A DNA stretch of 64,000 bases from an uncultured Tenacibaculum sp. (GTDB lineage Bacteria; Bacteroidota; Bacteroidia; Flavobacteriales; Flavobacteriaceae). Where the stretch lies: the NCBI GenBank assembly GCA_947497895.1, contig CANMIL010000004.1:62001-126000 (forward strand). The letters run 5' to 3'. The notes beneath the pieces are model-generated. The model saw nothing but the letters and a program-made list of their open reading frames with translations, did not search any database and was not told the origin of the DNA. The stretch's first letter is position 1. The number at the start of each line of letters is the position of its first letter. Positions 8,624 through 15,688 of this stretch are shown here, piece after piece. The translations under genes and the position numbers were made by a program.

Positions 8624-9358
8624 TCAACTAAATAAATCATTTAATTCTGGATAATGAAAAGGTTCTAAAATATCAGGTCTATCACTATTAACTTTTGGTT
8701 TATAGATGTCTTGAGAAACTGGATAAGCTTGAATCGGTTCATCTGTAAAGGAAATGAGTAGTTCTTCAATCGAGGTTCGGTTATTTTTACAATAAAGCCA
8801 ATCCAATCTTCGCTCCTTAGACAATATTAACGGTTGTCTATTCTTTCCATTGTTATGAATTTTTCTAAAATAATCATTGGCTTCCATAGTAATTATGGTT
8901 GCAGAATATAAAGAAGAAGATCCGTTATCTATTTCACTATAAAGACCTGCAAACGCAAACAAACCATCATCTTCTTTTCTAAAATTAAATGGTATCGAAC
9001 CTTTTATATCTGGATCTTTATGAGGCTCAATAAATCCATCAGCAATTATTAGACATTTTTGCCATCCAATAAACTCAGAAAAAAAAGAACTTGTAAATAC
9101 ATTCTCACTCCTGGCATTAAAAGTTTTATAATCACGGAAAAACTCTTTTCTCTTACTTAAATCATATCCTGTAGGAAGTAAGCCCCAAGAAGCAAAATCA
9201 ATTAGTTCGGGGTCGTCTTGTCTAATAATATACAGGTTCTTATCCTCATACATATTAAAATCGAAGTAAGGTTTATAAACATCTGGCTCAGAAAAAGGAA
9301 TATTAAATTCGTTTTCCACCTCTTCTCTACTTTTCTTTATAGAAATTCTGTAACACAT
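8624..9358 (-). CDS. SRAP (YedK/HMCES-like) abasic-site processing protein
   Basis: A 244-residue protein with the SRAP family layout: Cys2 directly after the initiator Met (MCYRI), NARSE (KTFNARSENV), the acidic GFIEPH in place of the usual GFYEW, and the His-containing block IHNNGKNRQPLIL. In this family the N-terminal Cys forms a thiazolidine crosslink with abasic sites in ssDNA. It is convergent with the ExoVII-like gene; both handle ssDNA, so they could be a DNA-damage or counter-defence pair, though they are not in one operon. Confidence 0.9.
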   Translation of the reverse strand: MCYRISIKKSREEVENEFNIPFSEPDVYKPYFDFNMYEDKNLYIIRQDDPELIDFASWGLLPTGYDLSKRKEFFRDYKTFNARSENVFTSSFFSEFIGWQKCLIIADGFIEPHKDPDIKGSIPFNFRKEDDGLFAFAGLYSEIDNGSSSLYSATIITMEANDYFRKIHNNGKNRQPLILSKERRLDWLYCKNNRTSIEELLISFTDEPIQAYPVSQDIYKPKVNSDRPDILEPFHYPELNDLFS

Positions 9359-9453
9359 GATTCTGCTCTAATTTACAGCAAATTACAAAAAATTAACACA
9401 AATTGCTAAAATCTGTAGCCATCTTTGCGATAATTACAAGCTAACTTTGCAAT

Positions 9454-9717
9454 ATGGGAAGCCCTTATAAGTATATTGAGTTTATTAATGAACATGTGGA
9501 GGAGAAAGGCATACCAAAACTCTCAGCTAATCAGTTGCAAAGATTATTAAAAATTTTTGCTCTAGAATATTATAAAAGAGCATTGAGGTCAAAAAACAAA
9601 AACATACCGGAAACTCTAGAAGAATTTAAAATTGGTATGAAGGTCACTGAATTAAGTGGAAACCTAAAACCTGAAGAATTACTTAATGAAATGGAAAGAT
9701 TATCAAAAGACATTTAA
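9454..9717 (+). CDS. small phage protein, paralogue 1
   Basis: An 87-residue helical protein, not recognised. The segment KGIPKLSANQLQRLLKIFAL and the last third (ELSGNLKPEELLNEMERL) resemble the next gene (KGVPHLGSDQWCKLLNIGSI; ELTGEKTPQEVLEELIKS), so the two are tandem duplicates. The region before it is the shared promoter zone with the divergent SRAP gene. Confidence 0.75.
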   Translation: MGSPYKYIEFINEHVEEKGIPKLSANQLQRLLKIFALEYYKRALRSKNKNIPETLEEFKIGMKVTELSGNLKPEELLNEMERLSKDI

Positions 9718-9735
9718 TTTTTAACCCCAAACAAC

Positions 9736-9984
9736 ATGTATACAGAGTATTTCTCAGTAGTAATAAAAAACAAAGGTGTACCCCATTTAGGAAGCGATCA
9801 ATGGTGTAAACTTCTAAATATTGGATCCATTGAGTACCATATGAAGAAACTAGAAAAGATAAAAAACCTAAATAATAAGGTTTTTCTAGAGTATCACAAG
9901 CATAAGGACTTACTCAAGGAATTAACTGGTGAAAAAACTCCTCAAGAAGTTCTGGAGGAGCTCATAAAATCATCAAATAATTAG
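9736..9984 (+). CDS. small phage protein, paralogue 2
   Basis: An 82-residue helical protein, 18 bp after its paralogue and on the same strand. Shares the K-G-(I/V)-P-x-L ... LL motif. The stop codon overlaps by 4 bp the end of the convergent 40-aa ORF. Function unknown; together they end the rightward cargo group at the left end of the prophage. Confidence 0.75.
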   Translation: MYTEYFSVVIKNKGVPHLGSDQWCKLLNIGSIEYHMKKLEKIKNLNNKVFLEYHKHKDLLKELTGEKTPQEVLEELIKSSNN

Positions 9985-10103
9985 TTCTGTTTTCCTAACC
10001 ACCGATAAACATTTCTCTTTCTGCTATCAGATAAAGGTGATATATCAATACATCCATCAGACGACACAAAGTTTTCAGTTTTTTGGTTATTCTCTGGAAC
10101 CAT
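9981..10103 (-). CDS. 40-aa protein, last gene of the late operon (below ORF-track cut-off)
   Basis: Read by eye: ATG at 10101-10103, stop TAA at 9981-9983; protein begins MVPENNQKTENF and ends SDSRKRNVYRWLGKQN. It lies 26 bp downstream of the 60-aa membrane protein in the same direction. Mixed polar N-terminus and a basic aromatic C-terminus; no homologue recognised. Confidence 0.55.
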   Translation of the reverse strand: MVPENNQKTENFVSSDGCIDISPLSDSRKRNVYRWLGKQN

Positions 10104-10129
10104 AATTATTTTCAAACTATCAGACTTTT

Positions 10130-10312
10130 TTATTTTTTCAATGGAAATTTGTTTTTAATTGTTTCCTTATCAATTGCTTTATTAATAGTTGGTTTTAATT
10201 GTGTAATTATGTTATTTGATGTATTCCTTGTTAGTACATGGCCAATCAGAATACCAACCATAATAAACACTAAACTAATACTTAAGTTTTTCGTTGTATT
10301 CTTCCAGTTCAT
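10130..10312 (-). CDS. small membrane protein in the lysis-like cluster
   Basis: A 60-residue protein with one N-terminal TM helix (LSISLVFIMVGILIGHVL) and a periplasmic-type charged tail. It begins 3 bp after the DUF5675 gene stop. Position and topology fit a spanin- or holin-accessory protein, inferred only. The overlapping plus-strand ORF at 10083-10319 is taken as its shadow. Confidence 0.65.
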   Translation of the reverse strand: MNWKNTTKNLSISLVFIMVGILIGHVLTRNTSNNIITQLKPTINKAIDKETIKNKFPLKK

Positions 10313-10315
10313 AAT

Positions 10316-10720
10316 TTAATCTATAATGGTTAACTCAAATTCTTCAGGAGCTATTGAGAGAATTCGTTTCATTGTTTTATTACTAGAAGTAACATCTTTG
10401 TAACCATCTTTGTTTAAATCAACAAAAGCGTTCCCTACTAAAACACAACCTCTAGTGTCTGTATAATAATTTCCAAAGTGAATTAATATAAGTGTTCTAC
10501 CTGGTACATCTTGAATATGATAGTGCCATCCGTATTTTTCGGACCATCTGAGAACACAAATATATTTTCCTGCAGGAACTCTACTAATAGAACGCTGATT
10601 CCCACTATCTGGAAGCTCCAAAGCCTTAACTGATAAAACTTCACATTCATCTTGATAAAACTTCAAGGAAGAAAGCGTTTGTTTATCCTCATGAATTAAT
10701 CTTTTAAGTATTGCTTTCAT
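10316..10720 (-). CDS. DUF5675-family phage protein
   Basis: A 134-residue protein with the family core: VPAGKYICVLRWSEKYGWHYHI, GRTLILIHFGNYYTDTRGCVLVG (H, D, C in a conserved cluster) and DVTSSNKTMKRIL. The H-x-G-N-x-x-x-D-T-x-G-C arrangement looks like a catalytic or metal site, and the family often sits at the end of tail operons, so it may be the lytic enzyme of this phage, since no classical endolysin is seen. It overlaps the holin-like gene by 17 bp. Confidence 0.8.
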   Translation of the reverse strand: MKAILKRLIHEDKQTLSSLKFYQDECEVLSVKALELPDSGNQRSISRVPAGKYICVLRWSEKYGWHYHIQDVPGRTLILIHFGNYYTDTRGCVLVGNAFVDLNKDGYKDVTSSNKTMKRILSIAPEEFELTIID

Positions 10721-11066
10721 CAGGTTTTAAATCTTCAAATTCAACAATTACTTCATTGAGTTCTTTCCTCTGTTTCTCTGTCCTTAATTCCTCTTGCTCA
10801 ATTAACTCTTTTCCCTTTGTTACTTCTTGAACGTTTAACATGTGCTGCTTCCATTCTTTACTAATACGACCAAGTAAAACAACAATACCATAGATAACCC
10901 CCAATACAACCGCTATCTGACTTGGCACTTGATTTAACAGGTTTTGAAAATAGTCTGCCTGAGTAAATTGTTGCTCTATTATAGCCAATGAACTTAATCC
11001 AAAACTATAACCAAATAAGTATTTTAAAACAGGGCTATTTGAAATTAGGGAGAAAAGAGTTGTCAT
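10704..11066 (-). CDS. holin-like membrane protein
   Basis: A 120-residue protein with two hydrophobic stretches (SPVLKYLFGYSFGLSSLAII; IAVVLGVIYGIVVLLG) followed by a charged coiled-coil tail (ELIEQEELRTEKQRKEL). This topology and the place before DUF5675 suggest a holin. It overlaps its downstream neighbour, indicating translational coupling. Confidence 0.65.
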   Translation of the reverse strand: MTTLFSLISNSPVLKYLFGYSFGLSSLAIIEQQFTQADYFQNLLNQVPSQIAVVLGVIYGIVVLLGRISKEWKQHMLNVQEVTKGKELIEQEELRTEKQRKELNEVIVEFEDLKPDESNT

Positions 11067-11068
11067 AA

Positions 11069-11530
11069 TTAAATTGCTTTATTTCTTATTAAATCTTCAG
11101 TTTTTCTTAATCTCCACAACTCAGGATCAAGAAGCCAAGGCGCATTTTGCTTTCTCTCAATCAAAAACATTAATTGTATTTTACTTTTCTCAAATTCAGT
11201 TGGTGCCATATCATCTGGTAACCGGGGAGTAACAATCTTTGTAAATTTATTTATTTGAGCCTCCGTAATTTCCTGCCTTGACCAATCCTGCCTAGTTTCA
11301 ACATATTCCAATTTCTCTAAAGTAACTTCGACAACTTCTCCGTTTTCATTTTCTCTATATTCAACGACATCAACGTATCGAACCAAATCAGTTCGTACTT
11401 TATAAAGCTTATGCCTCTTCACTTCTTCTATTACTGCATGCAAATAACACATAGTTCCGTCAAACGAAGGCATAACAGGTTGATTCGTAATTATTGCAAT
11501 TTGATTTAATGAGGGGTTTAATTTACTCAT
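11069..11530 (-). CDS. phage tail-associated hypothetical protein
   Basis: A 153-residue soluble protein, unrecognised. It follows the fibre gene by 2 bp and ends 2 bp before the holin-like gene, so it is part of the late operon. The C-terminal half is helical (EFEKSKIQLMFLIERKQNAPWLL). By position, a fibre chaperone or minor fibre part is possible. Confidence 0.75.
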   Translation of the reverse strand: MSKLNPSLNQIAIITNQPVMPSFDGTMCYLHAVIEEVKRHKLYKVRTDLVRYVDVVEYRENENGEVVEVTLEKLEYVETRQDWSRQEITEAQINKFTKIVTPRLPDDMAPTEFEKSKIQLMFLIERKQNAPWLLDPELWRLRKTEDLIRNKAI

Positions 11531-11532
11531 AT

Positions 11533-13332
11533 CTATACTTTTATTATAAAGGTTTTCACTTCTATATCAAACGGAGACTGTTGAAATCTCAAGCGCAGTT
11601 TATTGTTGTCAATAGTATTAACGCGGTCATTCAAAGGATAATCAAAGTAGGTTTTGGGAATATCAAAACGCTCAGAATAACTGTCATTGAAAGGTTTAGA
11701 ACAATCTATAGTTATAATTTTAGTAGCGTATTTAAAACCATTCATATCAGTTAACCCTAGACGATGAGTAACGAACAAATTTTGGAGATAAGTTGCTTTA
11801 GAATTATCAAAGTTCAATATTTCAAATTTTAACAAATCATACCCTACAGTGGGATGTCTTTTAAGATCACAAGCAACAGAAAAATAAAAGTTTCCATTTA
11901 TATCAGCCCCTTCTGGAATTATAAAGGTAAAATCGACTCCAAAATCTAAAAAACCGAGATTTCGAACAATATCATTAACAACAAAGGTTTCGTCTAACAA
12001 ATCAACCTTACCATTATTTAACTCTACCTTCGTCCAACGTTTTGCTTTTGAAAGATTTAAAAAACGTTTCTTTAATCTGACTTTTTTCTCTATTTCATCT
12101 AGTTCAAAATCACCAGAAAAACTGATAGAATCAGTAGTTTCGAAAACTTCACTACCTAAATCATCTTTTATTATTAATGGATCAGACTTTCCTTGAACAA
12201 GATTTCCCTTAATTGGTGCTCCAGCATTACCAAATGATGTTTCTGAACTAACTTTAAAATCTTCTTTTATCTGTTTAAACACAGCTTGAGAAGCTCCCCC
12301 ATTCAGTGTTCCTATCAAATTAGTAATACTAATATTCCCATATCTAAAATCACTATCAAGTTCACCTATGTATATAGCTAGGGAATCTCCTCCCTCGTAA
12401 CGAATGTTTAAATCGAATTCCTTCTTTGAAGCAATAATTCTAACATCTTCATGTTGAATAATATTAGTGTTAGAAGCCATTGATGTTCGGAAGTTTAAAA
12501 CCATGTTAAACGAGAACTTAGAACCTCCTTGATAACAACAACTTACATCTAATTCTAATGTAACTGTAGTCATTTGAACAGTAGGTACTGAAATTTTTAA
12601 AGGTCCTGGTGAAGTTACCCTATGACTTACTTGTTTCGGAGTAAAATTATAAGCGGTACCGTAAGTTCTATTTCTTGTATCGATGACAATATTATTACCA
12701 AGAATATCAGCCCCCTTTAACAAAAGCTGATGATTTTCTCTTGCTGCTTCAACGGTATTAAATGAATCGTCCTTGAAAGAAAATCCTTTTTTATAGACTG
12801 ATGGCAACTCACCTCCTAATCGCTCCGAATCTTTAGCAACATCAATTACCAAAGAAGAAAAATCAACAATAAAAGTGGAGTTATCATCACGCTTAAACGT
12901 TGCCAATCCATTAGCATCAACTGTTCCCGAAACAAGCCTTGATAAATTGGTGTCATCTAAATAAAGAGACAAATCTATTTCCTTTACAACTTCTCCATCT
13001 TTTAATAACGAAAGTTTATTTCCTATGATTTCAGACAAAGTGTATGATGGAACAAAATTTGGATTAATTTTAGAATCTTGATTTAAACCTACATACCCAT
13101 TAGGTTGGTCTATTTCATTCCTTTTTTGATATTCCGAGTTAATAGGATTAAACGTAGAAATTTGATACTTTTTAGTTGTCTTTTCTTGGCCATCATAAAC
13201 AGCAATATAATCAGACTGAGTAACTTCTTGTTTCTCTTCTAATTCTGGAATACTCTTACTCTCATTTACTAGCTTTAACAAACTATCACGTAAAGAAGTT
13301 ATTTGATTTACCACCCAATCTTGGAAAGTCAT
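11533..13332 (-). CDS. phage tail fibre / receptor-binding protein candidate
   Basis: A 599-residue late protein. N-terminal short coiled coil (MTFQDWVVNQITSLRDSLLKLV), then a QSDYIAVYDGQEKTTKKYQIS segment common at the N-terminus of Bacteroidota phage fibres, followed by beta-rich repeats. No catalytic domain recognised. The position after the tail-tip genes and before holin supports a distal fibre that contacts the host. Confidence 0.75.
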   Translation of the reverse strand: MTFQDWVVNQITSLRDSLLKLVNESKSIPELEEKQEVTQSDYIAVYDGQEKTTKKYQISTFNPINSEYQKRNEIDQPNGYVGLNQDSKINPNFVPSYTLSEIIGNKLSLLKDGEVVKEIDLSLYLDDTNLSRLVSGTVDANGLATFKRDDNSTFIVDFSSLVIDVAKDSERLGGELPSVYKKGFSFKDDSFNTVEAARENHQLLLKGADILGNNIVIDTRNRTYGTAYNFTPKQVSHRVTSPGPLKISVPTVQMTTVTLELDVSCCYQGGSKFSFNMVLNFRTSMASNTNIIQHEDVRIIASKKEFDLNIRYEGGDSLAIYIGELDSDFRYGNISITNLIGTLNGGASQAVFKQIKEDFKVSSETSFGNAGAPIKGNLVQGKSDPLIIKDDLGSEVFETTDSISFSGDFELDEIEKKVRLKKRFLNLSKAKRWTKVELNNGKVDLLDETFVVNDIVRNLGFLDFGVDFTFIIPEGADINGNFYFSVACDLKRHPTVGYDLLKFEILNFDNSKATYLQNLFVTHRLGLTDMNGFKYATKIITIDCSKPFNDSYSERFDIPKTYFDYPLNDRVNTIDNNKLRLRFQQSPFDIEVKTFIIKV

Positions 13333-13400
13333 AATCTATTACTTTTTAGACATTTACTAAATTAAACAGAATGGAATCAAAAGGTAATTTTCAAATTACT

Positions 13401-13425
13401 GTTTAGGACATGGTGGCAGTAATTT
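13401..13425. repeat. 25-bp sequence repeated at 27281-27305
   Basis: GTTTAGGACATGGTG then G (T in the other copy) CAGTAATTT: 24 of 25 bases match. In the 27.3-kb copy it encodes the C-terminus of a 94-aa protein (LLTPCPKHE); here it is intergenic but still reads LLPPCPKQ-stop on the minus strand, so it looks like the remnant of a duplicated gene end. Confidence 0.7.
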
Positions 13426-13440
13426 TCTTATCTTTATAAT

Positions 13441-13644
13441 ATGATATTTAACATTATAATTTTATTCGTTTTTGGTGGTTGGTTTATTGGTAAAATCGTC
13501 CAGTTAGCAATACCAAAAGAAAAGGAAGAAAACAAATACTTAGAAGACTATAAAGAAAGCCCAACCGTAATAAATAACTATACAACTAATATTCAGAATA
13601 ACTTAAATATTACAGATGAGCAATTAAAAAAACTTAGATCTTAA
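13441..13644 (+). CDS. small membrane protein on the opposite strand inside the tail operon
   Basis: A 67-residue protein: one TM helix (IIILFVFGGWFIGKIVQLAI), then a polar tail with NNYTTNIQNNLNITDEQLKKL. It lies in the only wide gap of the late operon, on the plus strand, and its end overlaps the convergent tail gene by 11 bp. Independent transcription suggests a lysogeny-expressed moron, for example superinfection exclusion; unproven. Confidence 0.6.
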   Translation: MIFNIIILFVFGGWFIGKIVQLAIPKEKEENKYLEDYKESPTVINNYTTNIQNNLNITDEQLKKLRS

Positions 13645-15688
13645 TATATCCTTCTGGTTGAATCTGAATCAATGGAGGTAAATCAAGTAAATCTCCAGTT
13701 ATTGGCAAATCAGTATCAAAAGTTCTAGACTTATGAATCCCGTTATTTTTAAACAATTTCGCTTTAAGTGAATAAAGATTTGTGTTTCCATAATCGTCCA
13801 CTTTTTCAGGAGGACTAGACAATTTAAAAGGCATCCCATCTATAAACAGATTTCTATGCGATAAAGCCTTGTACAAAATCATAAACATTCCTCCAGTTGT
13901 TGGTTCAAAAACAAATTCTTTCGCTTCGTGAATGGTACCATCAATCAAAATCACATTTGTATCTGTTTTCTGAGTATTAATTGAAGCTTCAGGATCAACT
14001 GAGTCCTTTTCTAGTCTCAACCAAATTTTAAATTTAATACCGGTTGAATACAAAATATCAGTATTTGTATCATTACTATAAATAATTTCTACATGATCTG
14101 ATAGATCTGAAAATACTTTAATCCTTTCACTTTGATATTCAACCGCATGAAATCTTTGATCATCAGCTTCTATTTTTAAAGTAAAATATTCATCACTTTC
14201 AAAAAGCCCCATATCGGTTCTAAATTCATAAACATCAACTGTATCACGATTATAGATTACTCCTACCTTTTCTAACACTTCAGTTTCAGTAATTCTAGTT
14301 TCAACTTCTAATACTTCAGCTTGTTTATCATCATCAGGATAAACATTCTTTATTTCAAACCAAGAGTTTGATATTCTCATATAGACACCAATCTTACCCC
14401 ATTCAGGAACACCTCCCATCAAATCATAATCTCCAATAACTTCTCCAGTATCAAAATTGTATTTATTCCCAGACTTAAAATAGATGCCAGTATTACCATT
14501 TTCCAAAGGAAACACATAAGCATCTCTGCTATCCTTAAGCCCAATATTATTGGTTTTCTTCTCAGGAAATATTCTCACCTCTTGATTACTGTTTGTTACA
14601 GCTTTTACAATTAAATTTTCATAGTTCGTTCTAAATTGAGTAGGCTCATTATCCAACTTTGAATAGCAATGATATTGAGTATATGGAATTTCAACTTTAT
14701 CATTATAAGAAAGTCGATTATCATCTATCCTTTTATCTGTTTCATTCCCATTCTCACTGCTCTTTATATAACGAATAGAATTAGACTTTGAGATATAAAA
14801 CTCTGGAACGCTTATCCCAAAAGAATCAATAATAATATTTTTATGAATTGAACACCCAAATTGATCCTTTATATGTACTACATAACTCCCTTCAGTAACA
14901 GAAGGAAAAACATTTGATGACTGCCAATTACTACCATCAATAGAATATTGCAAAACTAAATCAAACGAATGCATTAATGTTACAATAACTGTAGCTCCAT
15001 ATGGAGAGTTATTGATCGTTGTATTAATATTATCAGCAATTAATCTATTGGGAGAATTATACGATTTAGAAACCCTTTGCCCATCAGAATTTTCACAAAT
15101 AAAAGTGAAAGAACCACCATTCCTGAGAACATCAAACTCAACAAAATCAAAAGAGTTATTATTTAATGTTATCGGGCTAATAACTTTCTTTATTACCTCA
15201 TTTGCTTTTATTCTAACTTTTACACTTGAACACGGGTTTACAGATGATGATAATAATTGGAAAGACTCTATTTTAAATAAATTCAGCTCATAATTGGTAA
15301 TTTTATGAATGACATTCAATGGCCTGTCTAATATAGGTCCTAATGGTGAATCATCTTGTGGAAAATACCAAGCAAAAAATAGGTTGAATGTTAAGTTTGG
15401 ATTTTTAGATTTAATCACAACCTTATTTCCTGAAGTACTTGTTTCGAAGTCATTACCACTACCATTATAATCTAAATTAAAAGAATTTAAATAATTATAT
15501 GCGCTAACTTGACCAACTGTAGAAGATGGTCTTCGTGTAGAAACTTCATTCCTATTAGATCTCCATGAAACCCATTTCTCTAAAACTTGAAATGAAGTAT
15601 TAGTTTGCCGATTTAACACAAAAAATGAGATCTCACCTCCTTCTTGAACTTCCTCTAGAAATTCTATTTTAATTTCTGAATATGTCAT
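13634..15688 (-). CDS. phage tail-tip protein with SprB-like repeat
   Basis: A 684-residue beta-rich protein. Residues ~232-287 (LQYSIDGSNWQ ... SYVVHIKDQFGCS) match the SprB-type repeat known from flavobacterial gliding adhesins. The N-terminus (IKIEFLEEVQEGGEISF) and C-terminal part look like structural beta domains. Its start overlaps the preceding tail gene by 20 bp. Probably a tail-tip or fibre component used in host contact. Confidence 0.75.
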   Translation of the reverse strand: MTYSEIKIEFLEEVQEGGEISFFVLNRQTNTSFQVLEKWVSWRSNRNEVSTRRPSSTVGQVSAYNYLNSFNLDYNGSGNDFETSTSGNKVVIKSKNPNLTFNLFFAWYFPQDDSPLGPILDRPLNVIHKITNYELNLFKIESFQLLSSSVNPCSSVKVRIKANEVIKKVISPITLNNNSFDFVEFDVLRNGGSFTFICENSDGQRVSKSYNSPNRLIADNINTTINNSPYGATVIVTLMHSFDLVLQYSIDGSNWQSSNVFPSVTEGSYVVHIKDQFGCSIHKNIIIDSFGISVPEFYISKSNSIRYIKSSENGNETDKRIDDNRLSYNDKVEIPYTQYHCYSKLDNEPTQFRTNYENLIVKAVTNSNQEVRIFPEKKTNNIGLKDSRDAYVFPLENGNTGIYFKSGNKYNFDTGEVIGDYDLMGGVPEWGKIGVYMRISNSWFEIKNVYPDDDKQAEVLEVETRITETEVLEKVGVIYNRDTVDVYEFRTDMGLFESDEYFTLKIEADDQRFHAVEYQSERIKVFSDLSDHVEIIYSNDTNTDILYSTGIKFKIWLRLEKDSVDPEASINTQKTDTNVILIDGTIHEAKEFVFEPTTGGMFMILYKALSHRNLFIDGMPFKLSSPPEKVDDYGNTNLYSLKAKLFKNNGIHKSRTFDTDLPITGDLLDLPPLIQIQPEGYIKI

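Noticed and set aside
10083-10319. 78-aa plus-strand ORF
   Set aside because: It overlaps the minus-strand 60-aa TM protein that fits the late operon with 3-bp spacing; the plus-strand translation is a hydrophobic shadow of it.
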